Source of the DNA: an uncultured beta proteobacterium
GTDB lineage: Bacteria; Pseudomonadota; Gammaproteobacteria; Burkholderiales; Burkholderiaceae_E
DNA length: 64,000 nt
Reading direction: 5' to 3'
Assembly (NCBI GenBank): GCA_903934295.1
Contig: CAIZNI010000020.1
Location: 369,296 to 433,295 of the forward strand
The position numbers and the translations under genes were made by a program. Under the pieces are notes generated by a model, which saw nothing but the letters and a program-made list of their open reading frames with translations, was not told the DNA's origin and made no database searches. This document shows, piece after piece, positions 18,121 to 28,597 of the stretch (positions within the stretch are counted from its first letter, which is position 1; each line of letters opens with the position of its first letter).

Positions 18121-18147
18121 CGCCGGCGGCCCGGTGCGCCGCCGGCG
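18121..18147. terminator. Perfect 10-bp hairpin between convergent genes
   Basis: CGCCGGCGGC and GCCGCCGGCG flank a 7-base loop just after the quinone oxidoreductase stop and before the convergent arginase gene. The stem is perfect and all GC. A T tract is missing on both sides, so I call it a probable terminator with caution. Confidence 0.6.
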
Positions 18148-18186
18148 ACACCAGCGCCGCACCCGGGGCCACGCTCAGAACCACGC

Positions 18187-19119
18187 TCAGGGCCGCAGCA
18201 GCGTGCTCTTGCCGAACAGCGATTCGATCAGTTCCACCGCCAGCTCAGCGGTCTGGTTGCGCAGGTCCAGCGCCGGATTGAGCTCCATCACATCGAGCGA
18301 GCCCAGGCGGCCGGTGTCGGCAATCATCTCCATGCACAACTGCGCTTCCCGGTAGCTCGGACCGCCGCGCACCGGCGTGCCCACGCCCGGCGCGATCCCG
18401 GGGTCCAGGAAATCGATGTCGAAGCTGACGTGCAGGTGCGTGTCGGGGGTGAGGTCGGCGAGCACCGACTGCATGACCTGGCGCATGCCATGCTCGTCGA
18501 TACGGCGCATGTCGTGGACCACCAGGCCGGTCTGCAGCACCAGCCGCTTCTCGCCGTCGTCGACGCTGCGGATGCCGACCTGACGGATCGCGTCGGGCGC
18601 CAGCGCCGGGACCGCGCCCGACAGTCCGGTCAGCGCCGGCGGTCCCAGACCGCACAGGCAGGCCACCGGCATGCCGTGCAGGTTGCCGCTGGGCGTCAGG
18701 CGATCGGTGTTGAAATCGGCATGGGCATCGAGCCAGATCACCCGCAAGCGGCGGCCGGTCTCGCGGCAATGGCGCGCCAGGGCACTGATCGAGCCGATCG
18801 CCAGGCTGTGGTCGCCGCCCATCAGCAGCGGAAAGCGGCCGAGCCGCCGCTCGGCCAGGACCGCGTCATGGATGGCCTGGTTCCAGGCGATCACCTCGGG
18901 CAGGTGCCGGTAACCCGCCTGCGGCGCGAGCCACGGGTTGGGCGGGCCGGCCAGGTTGCCGCGATCGAGGACGCTCAGCCCGAGGGCCTGCAGGCGGGCC
19001 ACGATGTCGGCGACCCGCAGTGCCTCGGGCCCCATCCCGGCGCCGCGGGTGCTGGCGCCGATGTCGGTGGGCGCGCCGATCAGCGCGACGGGCGGGTGCG
19101 TCACGCGGGCGAGGGTCAT
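18187..19119 (-). CDS. rocF: Arginase (ureohydrolase family)
   Basis: The enzyme hydrolyses arginine to ornithine and urea. The 310-residue product keeps the binuclear manganese ligands in GGDHS (near 102), DAHADFN (near 131) and SFDIDFLDP (near 233). The GNLHGMP segment fits true arginase better than agmatinase. It is the third gene of an operon led by a metallo-beta-lactamase-fold hydrolase and a CitE-like lyase, starting 10 bases after the latter. No ornithine-using gene is nearby, so the pathway use is open. The gap before it holds a 14-base tandem repeat that also encodes the end of the CitE-like protein. Confidence 0.9.
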   Translation of the reverse strand: MTLARVTHPPVALIGAPTDIGASTRGAGMGPEALRVADIVARLQALGLSVLDRGNLAGPPNPWLAPQAGYRHLPEVIAWNQAIHDAVLAERRLGRFPLLMGGDHSLAIGSISALARHCRETGRRLRVIWLDAHADFNTDRLTPSGNLHGMPVACLCGLGPPALTGLSGAVPALAPDAIRQVGIRSVDDGEKRLVLQTGLVVHDMRRIDEHGMRQVMQSVLADLTPDTHLHVSFDIDFLDPGIAPGVGTPVRGGPSYREAQLCMEMIADTGRLGSLDVMELNPALDLRNQTAELAVELIESLFGKSTLLRP

Positions 19120-19129
19120 CGCGGGGCGG

Positions 19130-20035
19130 TCATCGCGGGGCGGTCATCACAGGGCGGGCAGCCCCCGCGCGCGCCAGCCAGGTCTGCGCCCGCATCACCA
19201 CCGGCCGGTCGATCATCCGGCCGTCGAGCGCGAAGGCGCCTTCGCCAGCCTGCGCGGCCGCCTGCACCACCCGGGCGGCCCAGTCCAGCTCGGCCGGCGA
19301 CGGGCCGAAGGCCTCGTTCAGGATCGCCACCTGCGCCGGATGGATCACCGCCGCGCCCCGGAATCCGAGCTGGCGCGCCTGTTCGATCCGACGGCGAAAC
19401 GCCGTCAGATCGGCGAAATCGCCGATCGACCCGACAAAACCCAGCGGCAGCAGCCCGCGGGCGGCGCAGGCCTGCGCCACCGCCAGATTCGGCCCGAGCA
19501 GCGCCGGCCCCTCGGTGGCGCAGCCCGCCGCCACCGAATAGTCCTCGGGGCCCAGCGTCATCGCGATGACGCGCGGTGACGCCGCCGCGAGTTCAGGCAG
19601 ACGCGGCAACGCGGCCGGGCTCTCGATCAGCAGCAACAGGCCGATCGCACCCACCGGCAGGCCGCGCTCGGATTCGAACTCGGCGATCGCCTCATCGATC
19701 GCCCGGACCCGTCCGCTGTCCTCGACCTTGGGCAGGGTGATCGCGTGGACGCCGGCATGCACCGCCGCATCCAGGTCGGCCATCGCGTCGCGCCAGCCGC
19801 GGTTGATGCGCACCACCACCGGCACCCGGTGGGCGGCCAGCGCAGCGATCGCCCCCGGCAACGCGCGGCGCGCACCAGCCTTGGCGGCCGGCGCCACCGC
19901 GTCCTCGAGGTCGAGCTGGATCGCGTCAGCGCCGCGCAGGTGCGCCTTGTCGATGAAGCGCGGCTGATCGGCCGGGACGAACAGGATCGAGCGCCAGTCG
20001 GGCACCTGCGCGGGCGCCACGGTGCCTGCGCTCAT
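19130..20035 (-). CDS. CitE-like CoA-ester lyase (HpcH/HpaI superfamily)
   Basis: This 301-residue TIM-barrel protein resembles citrate lyase beta subunits and malyl/citramalyl-CoA lyases. Motifs seen are FVPADQPRF at the start, IQLDLEDAVAP around residue 40 with the metal-binding acidic pair, and TLGPEDYSVAAG around 145. Stand-alone members without CitD/CitF, as here, usually act on CoA thioesters of malate or citramalate. The ATG overlaps the stop of the upstream hydrolase by 4 bases, and arginase follows 10 bases downstream. The exact substrate is unknown. Confidence 0.85.
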   Translation of the reverse strand: MSAGTVAPAQVPDWRSILFVPADQPRFIDKAHLRGADAIQLDLEDAVAPAAKAGARRALPGAIAALAAHRVPVVVRINRGWRDAMADLDAAVHAGVHAITLPKVEDSGRVRAIDEAIAEFESERGLPVGAIGLLLLIESPAALPRLPELAAASPRVIAMTLGPEDYSVAAGCATEGPALLGPNLAVAQACAARGLLPLGFVGSIGDFADLTAFRRRIEQARQLGFRGAAVIHPAQVAILNEAFGPSPAELDWAARVVQAAAQAGEGAFALDGRMIDRPVVMRAQTWLARAGAARPVMTAPR

Positions 20036-20844
20036 CGGTCTTGCGCCCCGCCGGGCATCTCGGACAGCGACACCAGGTCCAGCCCGGGCGGCCCGCGGCG
20101 CGGATAGAGCGACATCACCAGCGGATCATGACCCGGCACCACATGCGCCGGCGACTCGGCCAGCGCCTCGAGGCGATCATGGCCGCGCAGCATGTCGCCG
20201 ACGTCGGCCACGATCGGGAACGGCGAGCGGGCGCTGAAATTTTCCAGGTAATGCGCCGCATCCGACGCCAGCACGATCCAGCCGCGTGCGGTGTGCACGC
20301 GCACCACCTGCAGCCCGCGGGTGTGACCGCCCACCAGGTGCACGGTGACCCCGGCGCGCAGCGCCCAGTCGCCATCGTGATACTCGACGCGGTCATCGAA
20401 CACCAGCCGCACCAGCGAGCAGACATGGTCCACGCAGTACGCGTGGCGCATCATCTTCTGGCGCATGTCGCGACCGGTGGCGTACTGCATCTCGCGCTCC
20501 TGGAGATGGAAGCGCGCCTGCGGCAGCAGGTCGAGGTTGCCGGCATGATCGTAATGGGCGTGGGTGATCACCACGTCGCGGATCGCCTGCGGCTCGATGC
20601 CGGCGCCGGCCAGCGAGCCGATCGGGCAGCGCAGGAACTCGCGCCCGCGCTGCGCGGCCATCGACGCATTGAAACCGGTGTCCACCAGGATCAGGTCGTC
20701 GCCGCGGCGCAGCAACCAGACGAAATAGTCCATCGCCTGGGGACCGTCGTGCAGGTCATGGTTGATGAACATCTCGAGGCGGCGCCGCGCCACCGTCGCA
20801 TAACGCAGCGCGAACACCTCCCAGCAGGGCAGCTCGGCACTCAT
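20032..20844 (-). CDS. Metallo-beta-lactamase-fold hydrolase, AttM/AiiA lactonase-like
   Basis: The 270-residue protein has the metal-binding motif THAHYDHAGN near residue 95, a later His in VGGHTRGLQ, an Asp in ASDAAHY and a C-terminal His in VPGHDP. Together these make a complete two-metal site. The insertion with MRQKMMRHAY and the overall pattern resemble N-acyl homoserine lactonases of the AttM/AiiA group, but many relatives hydrolyse other lactones or thioesters. As first gene of an operon with a CitE-like lyase and arginase it may act on a metabolite rather than a signal. It starts 72 bases from pdxH on the same strand. Confidence 0.8.
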   Translation of the reverse strand: MSAELPCWEVFALRYATVARRRLEMFINHDLHDGPQAMDYFVWLLRRGDDLILVDTGFNASMAAQRGREFLRCPIGSLAGAGIEPQAIRDVVITHAHYDHAGNLDLLPQARFHLQEREMQYATGRDMRQKMMRHAYCVDHVCSLVRLVFDDRVEYHDGDWALRAGVTVHLVGGHTRGLQVVRVHTARGWIVLASDAAHYLENFSARSPFPIVADVGDMLRGHDRLEALAESPAHVVPGHDPLVMSLYPRRGPPGLDLVSLSEMPGGAQDR

Positions 20845-20916
20845 GGCGATTTCTCCGTGAAAAGGGCCGGCCGGTCAGGCCCCCGGCCGGCGGGCGATCC
20901 AGTCCATTCGCAGGTC

Positions 20917-21555
20917 TCAGGGCGCCAGCCGCTCGCGCCGCCATTGATCGTGCGGATCACGCCGGTAGCTCAGACGGTCGTGCAGCCGCGACGGACGGCC
21001 CTGCCAGAACTCCCAGTAGTCGGGCTTCAGGCAGAACCCGCCCCAATGCGGCGGCCGCGGCGGCGCAAGCCCGAACTTGAGCCCGAACTCCGCCGCGCGC
21101 GCCACCAGGACCGCCCGCGAGCCGATCGGCCGGCTCTGCTCGGAGGCCCAGGCGCCGATCCGCGAGGCCAGCGGCCGGCTGGCGAAGTAGGCATCGGACT
21201 GCGCCTCGTCGATCCGGCTGACCGGGCCTTCGATCCGCACCACCCGCTCGAGTTCGACCCAATGAAATTGCAGCGCGGCGAAGGGGTGTTCAGCGAGCTC
21301 GCGCCCCTTGCGGCTCTCGTAGTTGGTGAACCAGACGATGCCGGCCGCGTCGAAATCCTTGATCAGCACGATCCGACTCGACGGCCGACCGTTGGCCCCG
21401 ACGGTGGCGAGGGTCATCGCATTCGGCTCGGGCACCCCGGCGTCGAGCGCCTGCTGCATCCATTTGCCGAATTGAATCAACGGGTCGAGCGCCGCCGCGT
21501 CCTCGTCGAGTGCGTCGCGCTGATACGATTTTCGCAAATCCTTGAGATCCTTCAT
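20917..21555 (-). CDS. pdxH: Pyridoxamine 5'-phosphate oxidase
   Basis: PdxH is the FMN enzyme that makes pyridoxal 5'-phosphate. The 212-residue product has the flavin-binding [11 protein letters not shown] and [12 protein letters not shown] segments in the first half. The C-terminal block runs [13 protein letters not shown] to the final RRERLAP, all typical. Length is normal. It is divergent from the HD-GYP-like gene, with promoters presumably in the 106 bases between them. Confidence 0.96.
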   Translation of the reverse strand: MKDLKDLRKSYQRDALDEDAAALDPLIQFGKWMQQALDAGVPEPNAMTLATVGANGRPSSRIVLIKDFDAAGIVWFTNYESRKGRELAEHPFAALQFHWVELERVVRIEGPVSRIDEAQSDAYFASRPLASRIGAWASEQSRPIGSRAVLVARAAEFGLKFGLAPPRPPHWGGFCLKPDYWEFWQGRPSRLHDRLSYRRDPHDQWRRERLAP

Positions 21556-21661
21556 GGCGTGAGTTTAACGACAATGTAAGCTGACGATCTGTCGCGCGCT
21601 GTGGTTTTGCCGCTTGAATCCGGCGCGCGTCCTTGCCAGTCTTTCTTCAGGACAATGGGTG

Positions 21662-23356
21662 ATGCGCTCAGCCTTCGTCGCCGATCTCGACAAGATCGAA
21701 TTTCCCGCACTCGCCACCGAGGGCTCGACCGTCTTCCGCATCGCCGCGGACCGGCTCGAGATCGGCATGTACGTCGTCGACCTCGACCGGCCCTGGAGCG
21801 ACACGCCCTTCCCCCCGGGCGGTCTCTACCTGGCCGATCACACCCAGGCGGAAACCCTGCGCCGGCACTGCAGCAGCGTGCTGGTCGACACCCATTTTTC
21901 GGACAACGGCCGCGAATCGGCGATCCGGGTGGCGGCCCACCTGTTCGACGGATCCACCGGGGGCTTCCGCTCGCCTGGCGATCTGCGTGCCTATGGCGAA
22001 ACGCGCGCCCGCCAGGGAGTGCTCCGCTCCGGCGCCGGGGGCCCGGTTGCGCCCCCGGTCGTGGCCGCGCCCACGCGCCTGGCGATACCCGGCACCGACA
22101 CCTCGTTTGCCGAGACTGGCGCCGCCGCACCGGGCACCAGCAACGCCCGGCCACGCGACGATGTCCGTGTCTCGCGCGCCTGGCGCATGCGACTGCGGCG
22201 CCTGATGGTGGCCAACGATCGCGGCGCGGGCCTGGCCGCACAGGACTACGGCCTGCTCGAGCGGGCCCGCTCCTGGATTTCCGGTCACAACCGCCCGGTG
22301 ATGCCGGGGGCCGGATCGATGGCGGGTCTGCGGACCACCTATGGATCCCTGGTGGGGGCGACGACCCATCCCAATCAGGTGTCGATCACCGCGGCGATGC
22401 CCAAGGCGCGCCAGGTCTATGCCGAGGTCCTCGAGGCACACGCCGCGTCGGTGAGTGCGACCCGGCTCGGACAGCCGCTGCCCTGGTCGCAGATCATCGA
22501 GGTGATGCGGACCCTCGCCGACTCGGTGATCGAGCATCCCGACGCGGTGCTGTGGTGCGACCGAATCCATGAGCAGCGATCGCTCGGCAACCGCGCGCCG
22601 GCCACCCAGGCGGTGCTGATGGCGCGCTTTGCCCGCCACCTGGGCCTGAGCCGCGACGAAATGGCCAATCTCGCCGCGATCGGCATCGTGTCCGAACTGG
22701 GCAAGCTGCGGCTGCCCAAGGGTTTGCTGAACTACCCCGGCCAACTCAACCCCGCCCAGTTCGAGGTGGTCAAGACCCATGTCAAGGAATCGCTCGACCT
22801 GCTCAAGCCGATCACCGGGATGCCGGCGCAGGTCCTTCGCGGCGTGGCCGAGCACCATGAACGGGCCGACGGCTCGGGGTATCCCGGCCGCCTGAAGGGC
22901 GCCTCGATCGGACTGCATGGCGCCTGCGCCGCCATCGTCGACAGCTACACCGCGCTGACCTCGGCCCGGTCCTACGCCAACCCGATGTCGACCGAAGACG
23001 CGCTCGCCGCGCTGCTCGGCTGGACCCCGGCGCTGTTCGACACCGGGCTGACCGAGCAGTTCGCCCTTTGCATGGGCCTGTTCCCGGTGGGCAGCACCGT
23101 CGAACTGACGGGCGGCGGCATCGCCATCGTCATCGACCAGAGTCCCGACACCGGCGCCGCGTCCCGGGTCCTGGTCCTGACCTCGCCAGAGGGCAAGCCG
23201 CTGTCGCTGGCCCGCAATGTCGCGACCTCGACATCATCCCCGGCCGACCCGCTGGCCGAGAAACCGGTGCGGATCGGCCGCGGGCTGCATGTGGGCGCGC
23301 TGGGCATCAAGCCGCCCGATTATTATTCGCTGGACATCGCCCGGCCGCTGCGGTAA
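21662..23356 (+). CDS. DUF3391 + degenerate HD-GYP protein (paralogue 1)
   Basis: This putative c-di-GMP-related protein starts at ATG 21662, with AGGA 9 bases upstream; a TTG at 21614 is possible. Residues about 25-85 form the DUF3391 domain (RLEIGMYVVDLDRPW), usual at the N-terminus of HD-GYP phosphodiesterases. The C-terminal HD-GYP domain keeps HHERADGSGYP (near 398). The central metal pair, normally His-Asp before IGK, reads SELGK (near 343), and the first metal His appears missing. Catalysis is therefore doubtful; it may sense or bind c-di-GMP or act by protein contacts. A paralogue with the same layout lies at 26.7 kb. The ahcY promoter and riboswitch start at its 3' end. Confidence 0.85.
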   Translation: MRSAFVADLDKIEFPALATEGSTVFRIAADRLEIGMYVVDLDRPWSDTPFPPGGLYLADHTQAETLRRHCSSVLVDTHFSDNGRESAIRVAAHLFDGSTGGFRSPGDLRAYGETRARQGVLRSGAGGPVAPPVVAAPTRLAIPGTDTSFAETGAAAPGTSNARPRDDVRVSRAWRMRLRRLMVANDRGAGLAAQDYGLLERARSWISGHNRPVMPGAGSMAGLRTTYGSLVGATTHPNQVSITAAMPKARQVYAEVLEAHAASVSATRLGQPLPWSQIIEVMRTLADSVIEHPDAVLWCDRIHEQRSLGNRAPATQAVLMARFARHLGLSRDEMANLAAIGIVSELGKLRLPKGLLNYPGQLNPAQFEVVKTHVKESLDLLKPITGMPAQVLRGVAEHHERADGSGYPGRLKGASIGLHGACAAIVDSYTALTSARSYANPMSTEDALAALLGWTPALFDTGLTEQFALCMGLFPVGSTVELTGGGIAIVIDQSPDTGAASRVLVLTSPEGKPLSLARNVATSTSSPADPLAEKPVRIGRGLHVGALGIKPPDYYSLDIARPLR

Positions 23357-23359
23357 TCT
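23331..23359 (+). promoter_or_regulatory. Candidate ahcY promoter inside the preceding gene
   Basis: TGGACA (23331-23336, 5 of 6 to the -35 consensus) is 17 bases from TAATCT (23354-23359). It overlaps the last codons of the HD-GYP-like gene. The implied start, near 23366, coincides with the first base of the SAH riboswitch stem, which supports the call. Confidence 0.5.
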
Positions 23360-23365
23360 CACGCC

Positions 23366-23445
23366 CCTCCTGAGGAGCGCTGCGACGGTTGCCATCGACG
23401 ATGGCCCGCCAGGCTCGGGATTTGGCCTTTTGAAACCGCGCTCGC
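23366..23445 (+). ncRNA. SAH riboswitch upstream of ahcY
   Basis: The 80-base element has the SAH riboswitch layout. CCTGAG (from 23369) pairs with CTCGGG (to 23419) as P1 with one G-U pair. The conserved GAGGAGCGCTGCGAC (23372-23386) and CCAGGCTCGGG follow the consensus. A perfect inner hairpin, GCCATCG/CGATGGC, forms P2. The late GCGCTC (23438-23443) can pair with GAGCGC (23375-23380) as the pseudoknot. SAH binding turns ahcY on in this class, the right logic for the enzyme that removes SAH. About 106 bases separate it from the ahcY ATG. Confidence 0.92.
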
Positions 23446-23551
23446 TGAACCGTGATCCCATTGCGGCAGGCGAGCCCGGATACCCGTCCCCCAGGGACGC
23501 GGGCCCGTCCGATACGCGTCGCATCGGGGTCACCCTTCTGTGGGAGTGACC

Positions 23552-24976
<1,425 letters not shown>

Positions 24977-24977
24977 G

Positions 24978-25736
24978 TTGCGGGTCGACCAGGCGCTGGT
25001 CGAGCGCGGCCTGGCCGCCTCGCGCAGCGCTGCGCAACGGCTGATCCTGGCCGGCGCGGTGCGGGTGACCGACGACCGTGGCGCGCGGCTGGTGCGCCGA
25101 CCGGCAGAAGCGGTCGGTGATGCCAGCCGGCTCACGGTGGCCGCCAGCGATGAGAACCGCTATGCGTCGCGGGCGGGGGCCAAACTGGATCACGCACTGC
25201 ACGCCAGCGGCGCCGACCCGTCGGGAGCCTGCGTGCTCGACATCGGACAGTCGAGTGGCGGCTTCACCGATTGCCTGCTGGCGCATGGCGCCCGTGCGGT
25301 GATCGGGATCGATGTCGGCCACGGCCAGTTGGTCGCCCGGCTGCGCGACGACCCTCGGGTGCGCTGCCGGGAAGGCGTCAACGCCCGGGGGCTGACCCCC
25401 GAAGCGCTGGGCGCCGACCTGCCCGCCGGGGGGTTCGACTGGGTGGTGATCGATGTGTCCTTCATCTCGATCACGCTGTTGCTGGCGGGCGCGGCCCGGG
25501 TCGCGGCGCCGCACGCCACCCTGATGGCGCTGATCAAGCCGCAGTTCGAAGTCGGCCAGGACGGTCTCGACCGGCGGGGGCTGGTTCGCAGCCCCGACCT
25601 CTTCCCGGCCATGCGCGAGTCGGTGCAACGCTGCGCCGACGCGAGCGGCTGGCAGCGGCTGGGCTGGTACGACAGCGCGCTGGCCGGCGGTGACGGGAAT
25701 CGGGAGTTTTTCATGCATGCCCGCCGTGGCGCCTGA
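24978..25736 (+). CDS. tlyA: TlyA family rRNA methyltransferase/putative hemolysin
   Basis: The TTG at 24978, one base after the ahcY stop, begins LRVDQALVERGLAASRSAA, the usual first line of the TlyA S4 RNA-binding domain. A FtsJ-like methyltransferase follows with DIGQSSGGFTDCLL near residue 83. Catalytic Lys-Asp-Lys-type positions are partly visible (SRAGAKLDHAL; LIKPQFE). TlyA proteins 2'-O-methylate rRNA in some bacteria; the hemolysin label is historical. The 252-residue length is normal. Position between ahcY and metF suggests co-transcription and coupling of SAH recycling with a SAM-using enzyme. Confidence 0.88.
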   Translation: MRVDQALVERGLAASRSAAQRLILAGAVRVTDDRGARLVRRPAEAVGDASRLTVAASDENRYASRAGAKLDHALHASGADPSGACVLDIGQSSGGFTDCLLAHGARAVIGIDVGHGQLVARLRDDPRVRCREGVNARGLTPEALGADLPAGGFDWVVIDVSFISITLLLAGAARVAAPHATLMALIKPQFEVGQDGLDRRGLVRSPDLFPAMRESVQRCADASGWQRLGWYDSALAGGDGNREFFMHARRGA

Positions 25737-25769
25737 CACCGGCACCGTGGCACAGACAAGGATCCAGAC

Positions 25770-26597
25770 GTGACTTCAGAAGTCAGTTTCGAGTTCTTCC
25801 CACCGAACACCCCGGAAGGTGCCGCCAAGCTCAGGATTGCGCGCGCCGAACTCACCGCGGTGTCGCCGGAATTCTTCTCGGTCACCTACGGGGCCGGCGG
25901 TGCGACCCGCGACAAGACGCTGGCCACCGTGATCGACATCGCCGGTGAAGGCCACGCGGTGGCCCCCCACCTGTCGTGCATCGGCGCGACCCGGGAATCG
26001 GTGAGCGAACTGCTCGGGTTGTACCGCTCGCACGGCATCCGCCGGGTGGTCGCACTGCGCGGCGACCTGCCCTCGGGCATGGTCGACCATGGCGATTTCC
26101 GCTACGCGGCCGATCTCGTGGCCTTCATTCGCGAGACCACCGGCGACTGGTTTCGTATCGAGGTGGCGGCCTATCCGGAATGCCACCCGCAATCGCGCTC
26201 GCCGCAGGAGGATCTGCAGGCGCTGGTGGCCAAGCTGAACGCGGGCGCCGATTGCGCGATCAGCCAGTATTTCTACAATGCCGATGCCTTCTTTCGGCTG
26301 CGCGACGATCTCGACGCCGCCGGCGTGCGGGTGCCGCTGGTGCCAGGCGTGATGCCGATCACCAACTACACCCAGCTGGCCCGCTTCTCGGACGCGTGCG
26401 GCGCCGAGATCCCGCGCTGGATACGGCTGCGGCTGGCCGGATTCGGGGACGACCGGGAGGCGATCCGCGCCTTCGGCCATGAAGTGGTCGCGGCGATGTG
26501 CCGGCGGCTGATCGCCGCCGGCGTGCCGGGGATCCATTTCTACACCCTGAACCAGTCCGGTCCCTCGCTGGCGCTCTGGCGCGACTGCGCGGGCTGA
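25770..26597 (+). CDS. metF: Methylenetetrahydrofolate reductase
   Basis: MetF is the FAD enzyme that makes 5-methyl-THF for methionine synthesis. The GTG at 25770 starts VTSEVSFEFFPPNTPEG, with the catalytic Glu of the FEFFPP motif at residue 8. Further marks are VTYGAGGATRDKT near 37 and the C-terminal GIHFYTLNQS. The 275-residue length is the bacterial norm. It is 33 bases after tlyA and probably the last gene of the ahcY-tlyA-metF unit governed by the SAH riboswitch. The 137-base gap after it shows no clear terminator. Confidence 0.97.
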   Translation: MTSEVSFEFFPPNTPEGAAKLRIARAELTAVSPEFFSVTYGAGGATRDKTLATVIDIAGEGHAVAPHLSCIGATRESVSELLGLYRSHGIRRVVALRGDLPSGMVDHGDFRYAADLVAFIRETTGDWFRIEVAAYPECHPQSRSPQEDLQALVAKLNAGADCAISQYFYNADAFFRLRDDLDAAGVRVPLVPGVMPITNYTQLARFSDACGAEIPRWIRLRLAGFGDDREAIRAFGHEVVAAMCRRLIAAGVPGIHFYTLNQSGPSLALWRDCAG

Positions 26598-26734
26598 CCG
26601 TCGGTCGGCAGCCAGGGCGGGCCGGGCCGGCCGCCGCGGCCGCTCAGGACAGACCAAGCGCCTTCCGTCGGGCGCTGTCGCTCGGGAAGCACCAGTCAGC
26701 ACCCTGATTCTGGCGAGCGGCGCGCAGGGTGACT

Positions 26735-28597
26735 ATGATCATTCGCGTGAACTCGAAAGCGCTTCCAACCAAAGGCACCACCCCGACTGACGAGCCGCCC
26801 GCGCAGGCGCGCCGGCGTCATCGGGTCGCCTGCGATCAGCTGGTCGAGGGGCTTTACGTCGTCGATCTGGATCGGCCGTGGCTGGACACGCCGTTTCTCA
26901 TCCAGGGCTTCATGATCGAGAGCGAGGTCGAGCTCACCACCCTGCAGAAGCACTGCCAGTATGTTTTCGTCGATCTGGAGATGTCGCTCGAAGCGCCGGC
27001 CGAGCAGCTGTTTCGCGCCGCCGCCGAAGGGTTCGAACCGACTCGGGTGAACGCCGCGCCGAAGGCTGCCCCGGTGCGCGATGACGCCAGCGGCTGGCTG
27101 GCACGCGCAAAGGCCATCGAGAAAGCCGGCGAGACGGAAAATGCGGCCATGCTGCGGGCAGCGGAAATGGCGCTCGATGACGCCGACCCCCTGCCGATGG
27201 CGGAGGATCTGGATGCCGCGGCGCGCGCTGTCGTCGTCCCCGAGAAGAAGCGGACTGCGGCGGTGCGCCGCAATCCACAGCGCACCTATCAAGCCCGCGA
27301 CGACATCCAGATCAGCAAGGACACCCGGGATCGGTTCCGCCAGTTCGTGCGCGCCACTGCCGATCAGAGCGAAGCCTCTGCCGCCCCGGAATCCATCGGC
27401 ACCCGACTGATGGACTCCCTGCGCGGGCTGCTGCGCCGGGGCCAGGGCGGCTCCGGGACGCGGGGCCGGGGGAGCGAGGACCGGCAAGATCGCGAGACGG
27501 GCAAGCCCGACGGCGATACCCGCTCGGGACGCCCGACCGCCCCCAAGGCGCTCGGCCTGGACCAGGAGATCGAGGCGGCACTTCCGCCGGGTACCCGACG
27601 GGAAAAATACTCGGAAAAAGTCTCCGTGGAACAGGAGCTTCCGCGCGCCCGAACCGCGTTCGAGGCAGGCGAAGGCATCCTGAGCAGCCTGCTCTCCGAC
27701 ATCCAGGCCAATCGGGCGCCGGAAATCAAGGATGTCAAGGAAGCGGTCGGCCACATGGTCGACAGCATGATCGACAACCCGGATGCGCTGCTCTGGGTCG
27801 CCCAGTTGCGCGCCGAGCATGAACTCACCTACCAGCATGGGCTGCGGGTGTCGCTCTACATGATCGCGCTCGGTCGCCAGCTCGGCTTTCCGAAGGAGAT
27901 GATCGATGCGGTCGGACTGATCGGGATGCTTGCTGATGTTGGCAAGACGAAGCTGCCGCGTGCCCTGCTGGGCAAGCCCGGCATGCTCAACGCCGCCGAG
28001 TTCGGCCTGGCCAAGGAGCATGTGCGACTGGGCATCGAAACGCTGGGCGATAGCCCGCTGCTCACGCCGGACATCGAAGAGGGCATCGTGCAGCACCACG
28101 AGCGGCTCGACGGCAGCGGCTATCCGAACGGCCTCAAGGGCAACCAGATCAGCATCTTCGGCCGGATGGCCGGCATCGCCGACTGCTTCTCGGCGCTGAC
28201 CACCGCCCGCCCGTATGCCAACGCCCTGGCGGCGCAGGACGCGATGATGAGCCTGTACCAGTGGGCCGGCACCCTGTTCCAGGAGACGCTGGTCGAACAG
28301 TTCGTGCAATCGGTGGGCGTATTCCCGGTGGGTTGTCTGGTCGAGCTGTCCAGCGGCGAGGTCGCCGCGGTGATTGCCCACAACCGGGTACGCCGCCTGG
28401 AGCCCCGCATCCTGGTGCTGACTTCCCCCGACAAGCGGGCCCTGCCCACACCGGTCGAGCGTGACCTGCTGGTGCAGCAGGTCAAGGCTGGCACCAAACC
28501 GACCCGGATCAGCCGCGGACTGGCTGCCGGCGCCTATGGGTTGAAACTGAGCAACTATTACCTCAATGACACCTTCTCCCGCCCCCTCGCTGCCTGA
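26735..28597 (+). CDS. DUF3391 + HD-GYP-like protein (paralogue 2)
   Basis: The 620-residue protein is a paralogue of the one at 21.7 kb. DUF3391 (residues about 30-90, with 'GLYVVDLDRPWLDTPF') is followed by a long charged linker and the C-terminal HD-GYP domain. HHERLDGSGYP (near 453) is intact and a His is kept in 'TYQHGLRVS'. The central metal motif reads LADVGK instead of HDIGK, so the His of the His-Asp pair is replaced by Ala near residue 397. Activity is therefore uncertain but more plausible than in paralogue 1. A GTG at 26729 is an alternative start. Its 3' end overlaps the EAL gene by 32 bases, so the two should be co-translated. Confidence 0.85.
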   Translation: MIIRVNSKALPTKGTTPTDEPPAQARRRHRVACDQLVEGLYVVDLDRPWLDTPFLIQGFMIESEVELTTLQKHCQYVFVDLEMSLEAPAEQLFRAAAEGFEPTRVNAAPKAAPVRDDASGWLARAKAIEKAGETENAAMLRAAEMALDDADPLPMAEDLDAAARAVVVPEKKRTAAVRRNPQRTYQARDDIQISKDTRDRFRQFVRATADQSEASAAPESIGTRLMDSLRGLLRRGQGGSGTRGRGSEDRQDRETGKPDGDTRSGRPTAPKALGLDQEIEAALPPGTRREKYSEKVSVEQELPRARTAFEAGEGILSSLLSDIQANRAPEIKDVKEAVGHMVDSMIDNPDALLWVAQLRAEHELTYQHGLRVSLYMIALGRQLGFPKEMIDAVGLIGMLADVGKTKLPRALLGKPGMLNAAEFGLAKEHVRLGIETLGDSPLLTPDIEEGIVQHHERLDGSGYPNGLKGNQISIFGRMAGIADCFSALTTARPYANALAAQDAMMSLYQWAGTLFQETLVEQFVQSVGVFPVGCLVELSSGEVAAVIAHNRVRRLEPRILVLTSPDKRALPTPVERDLLVQQVKAGTKPTRISRGLAAGAYGLKLSNYYLNDTFSRPLAA

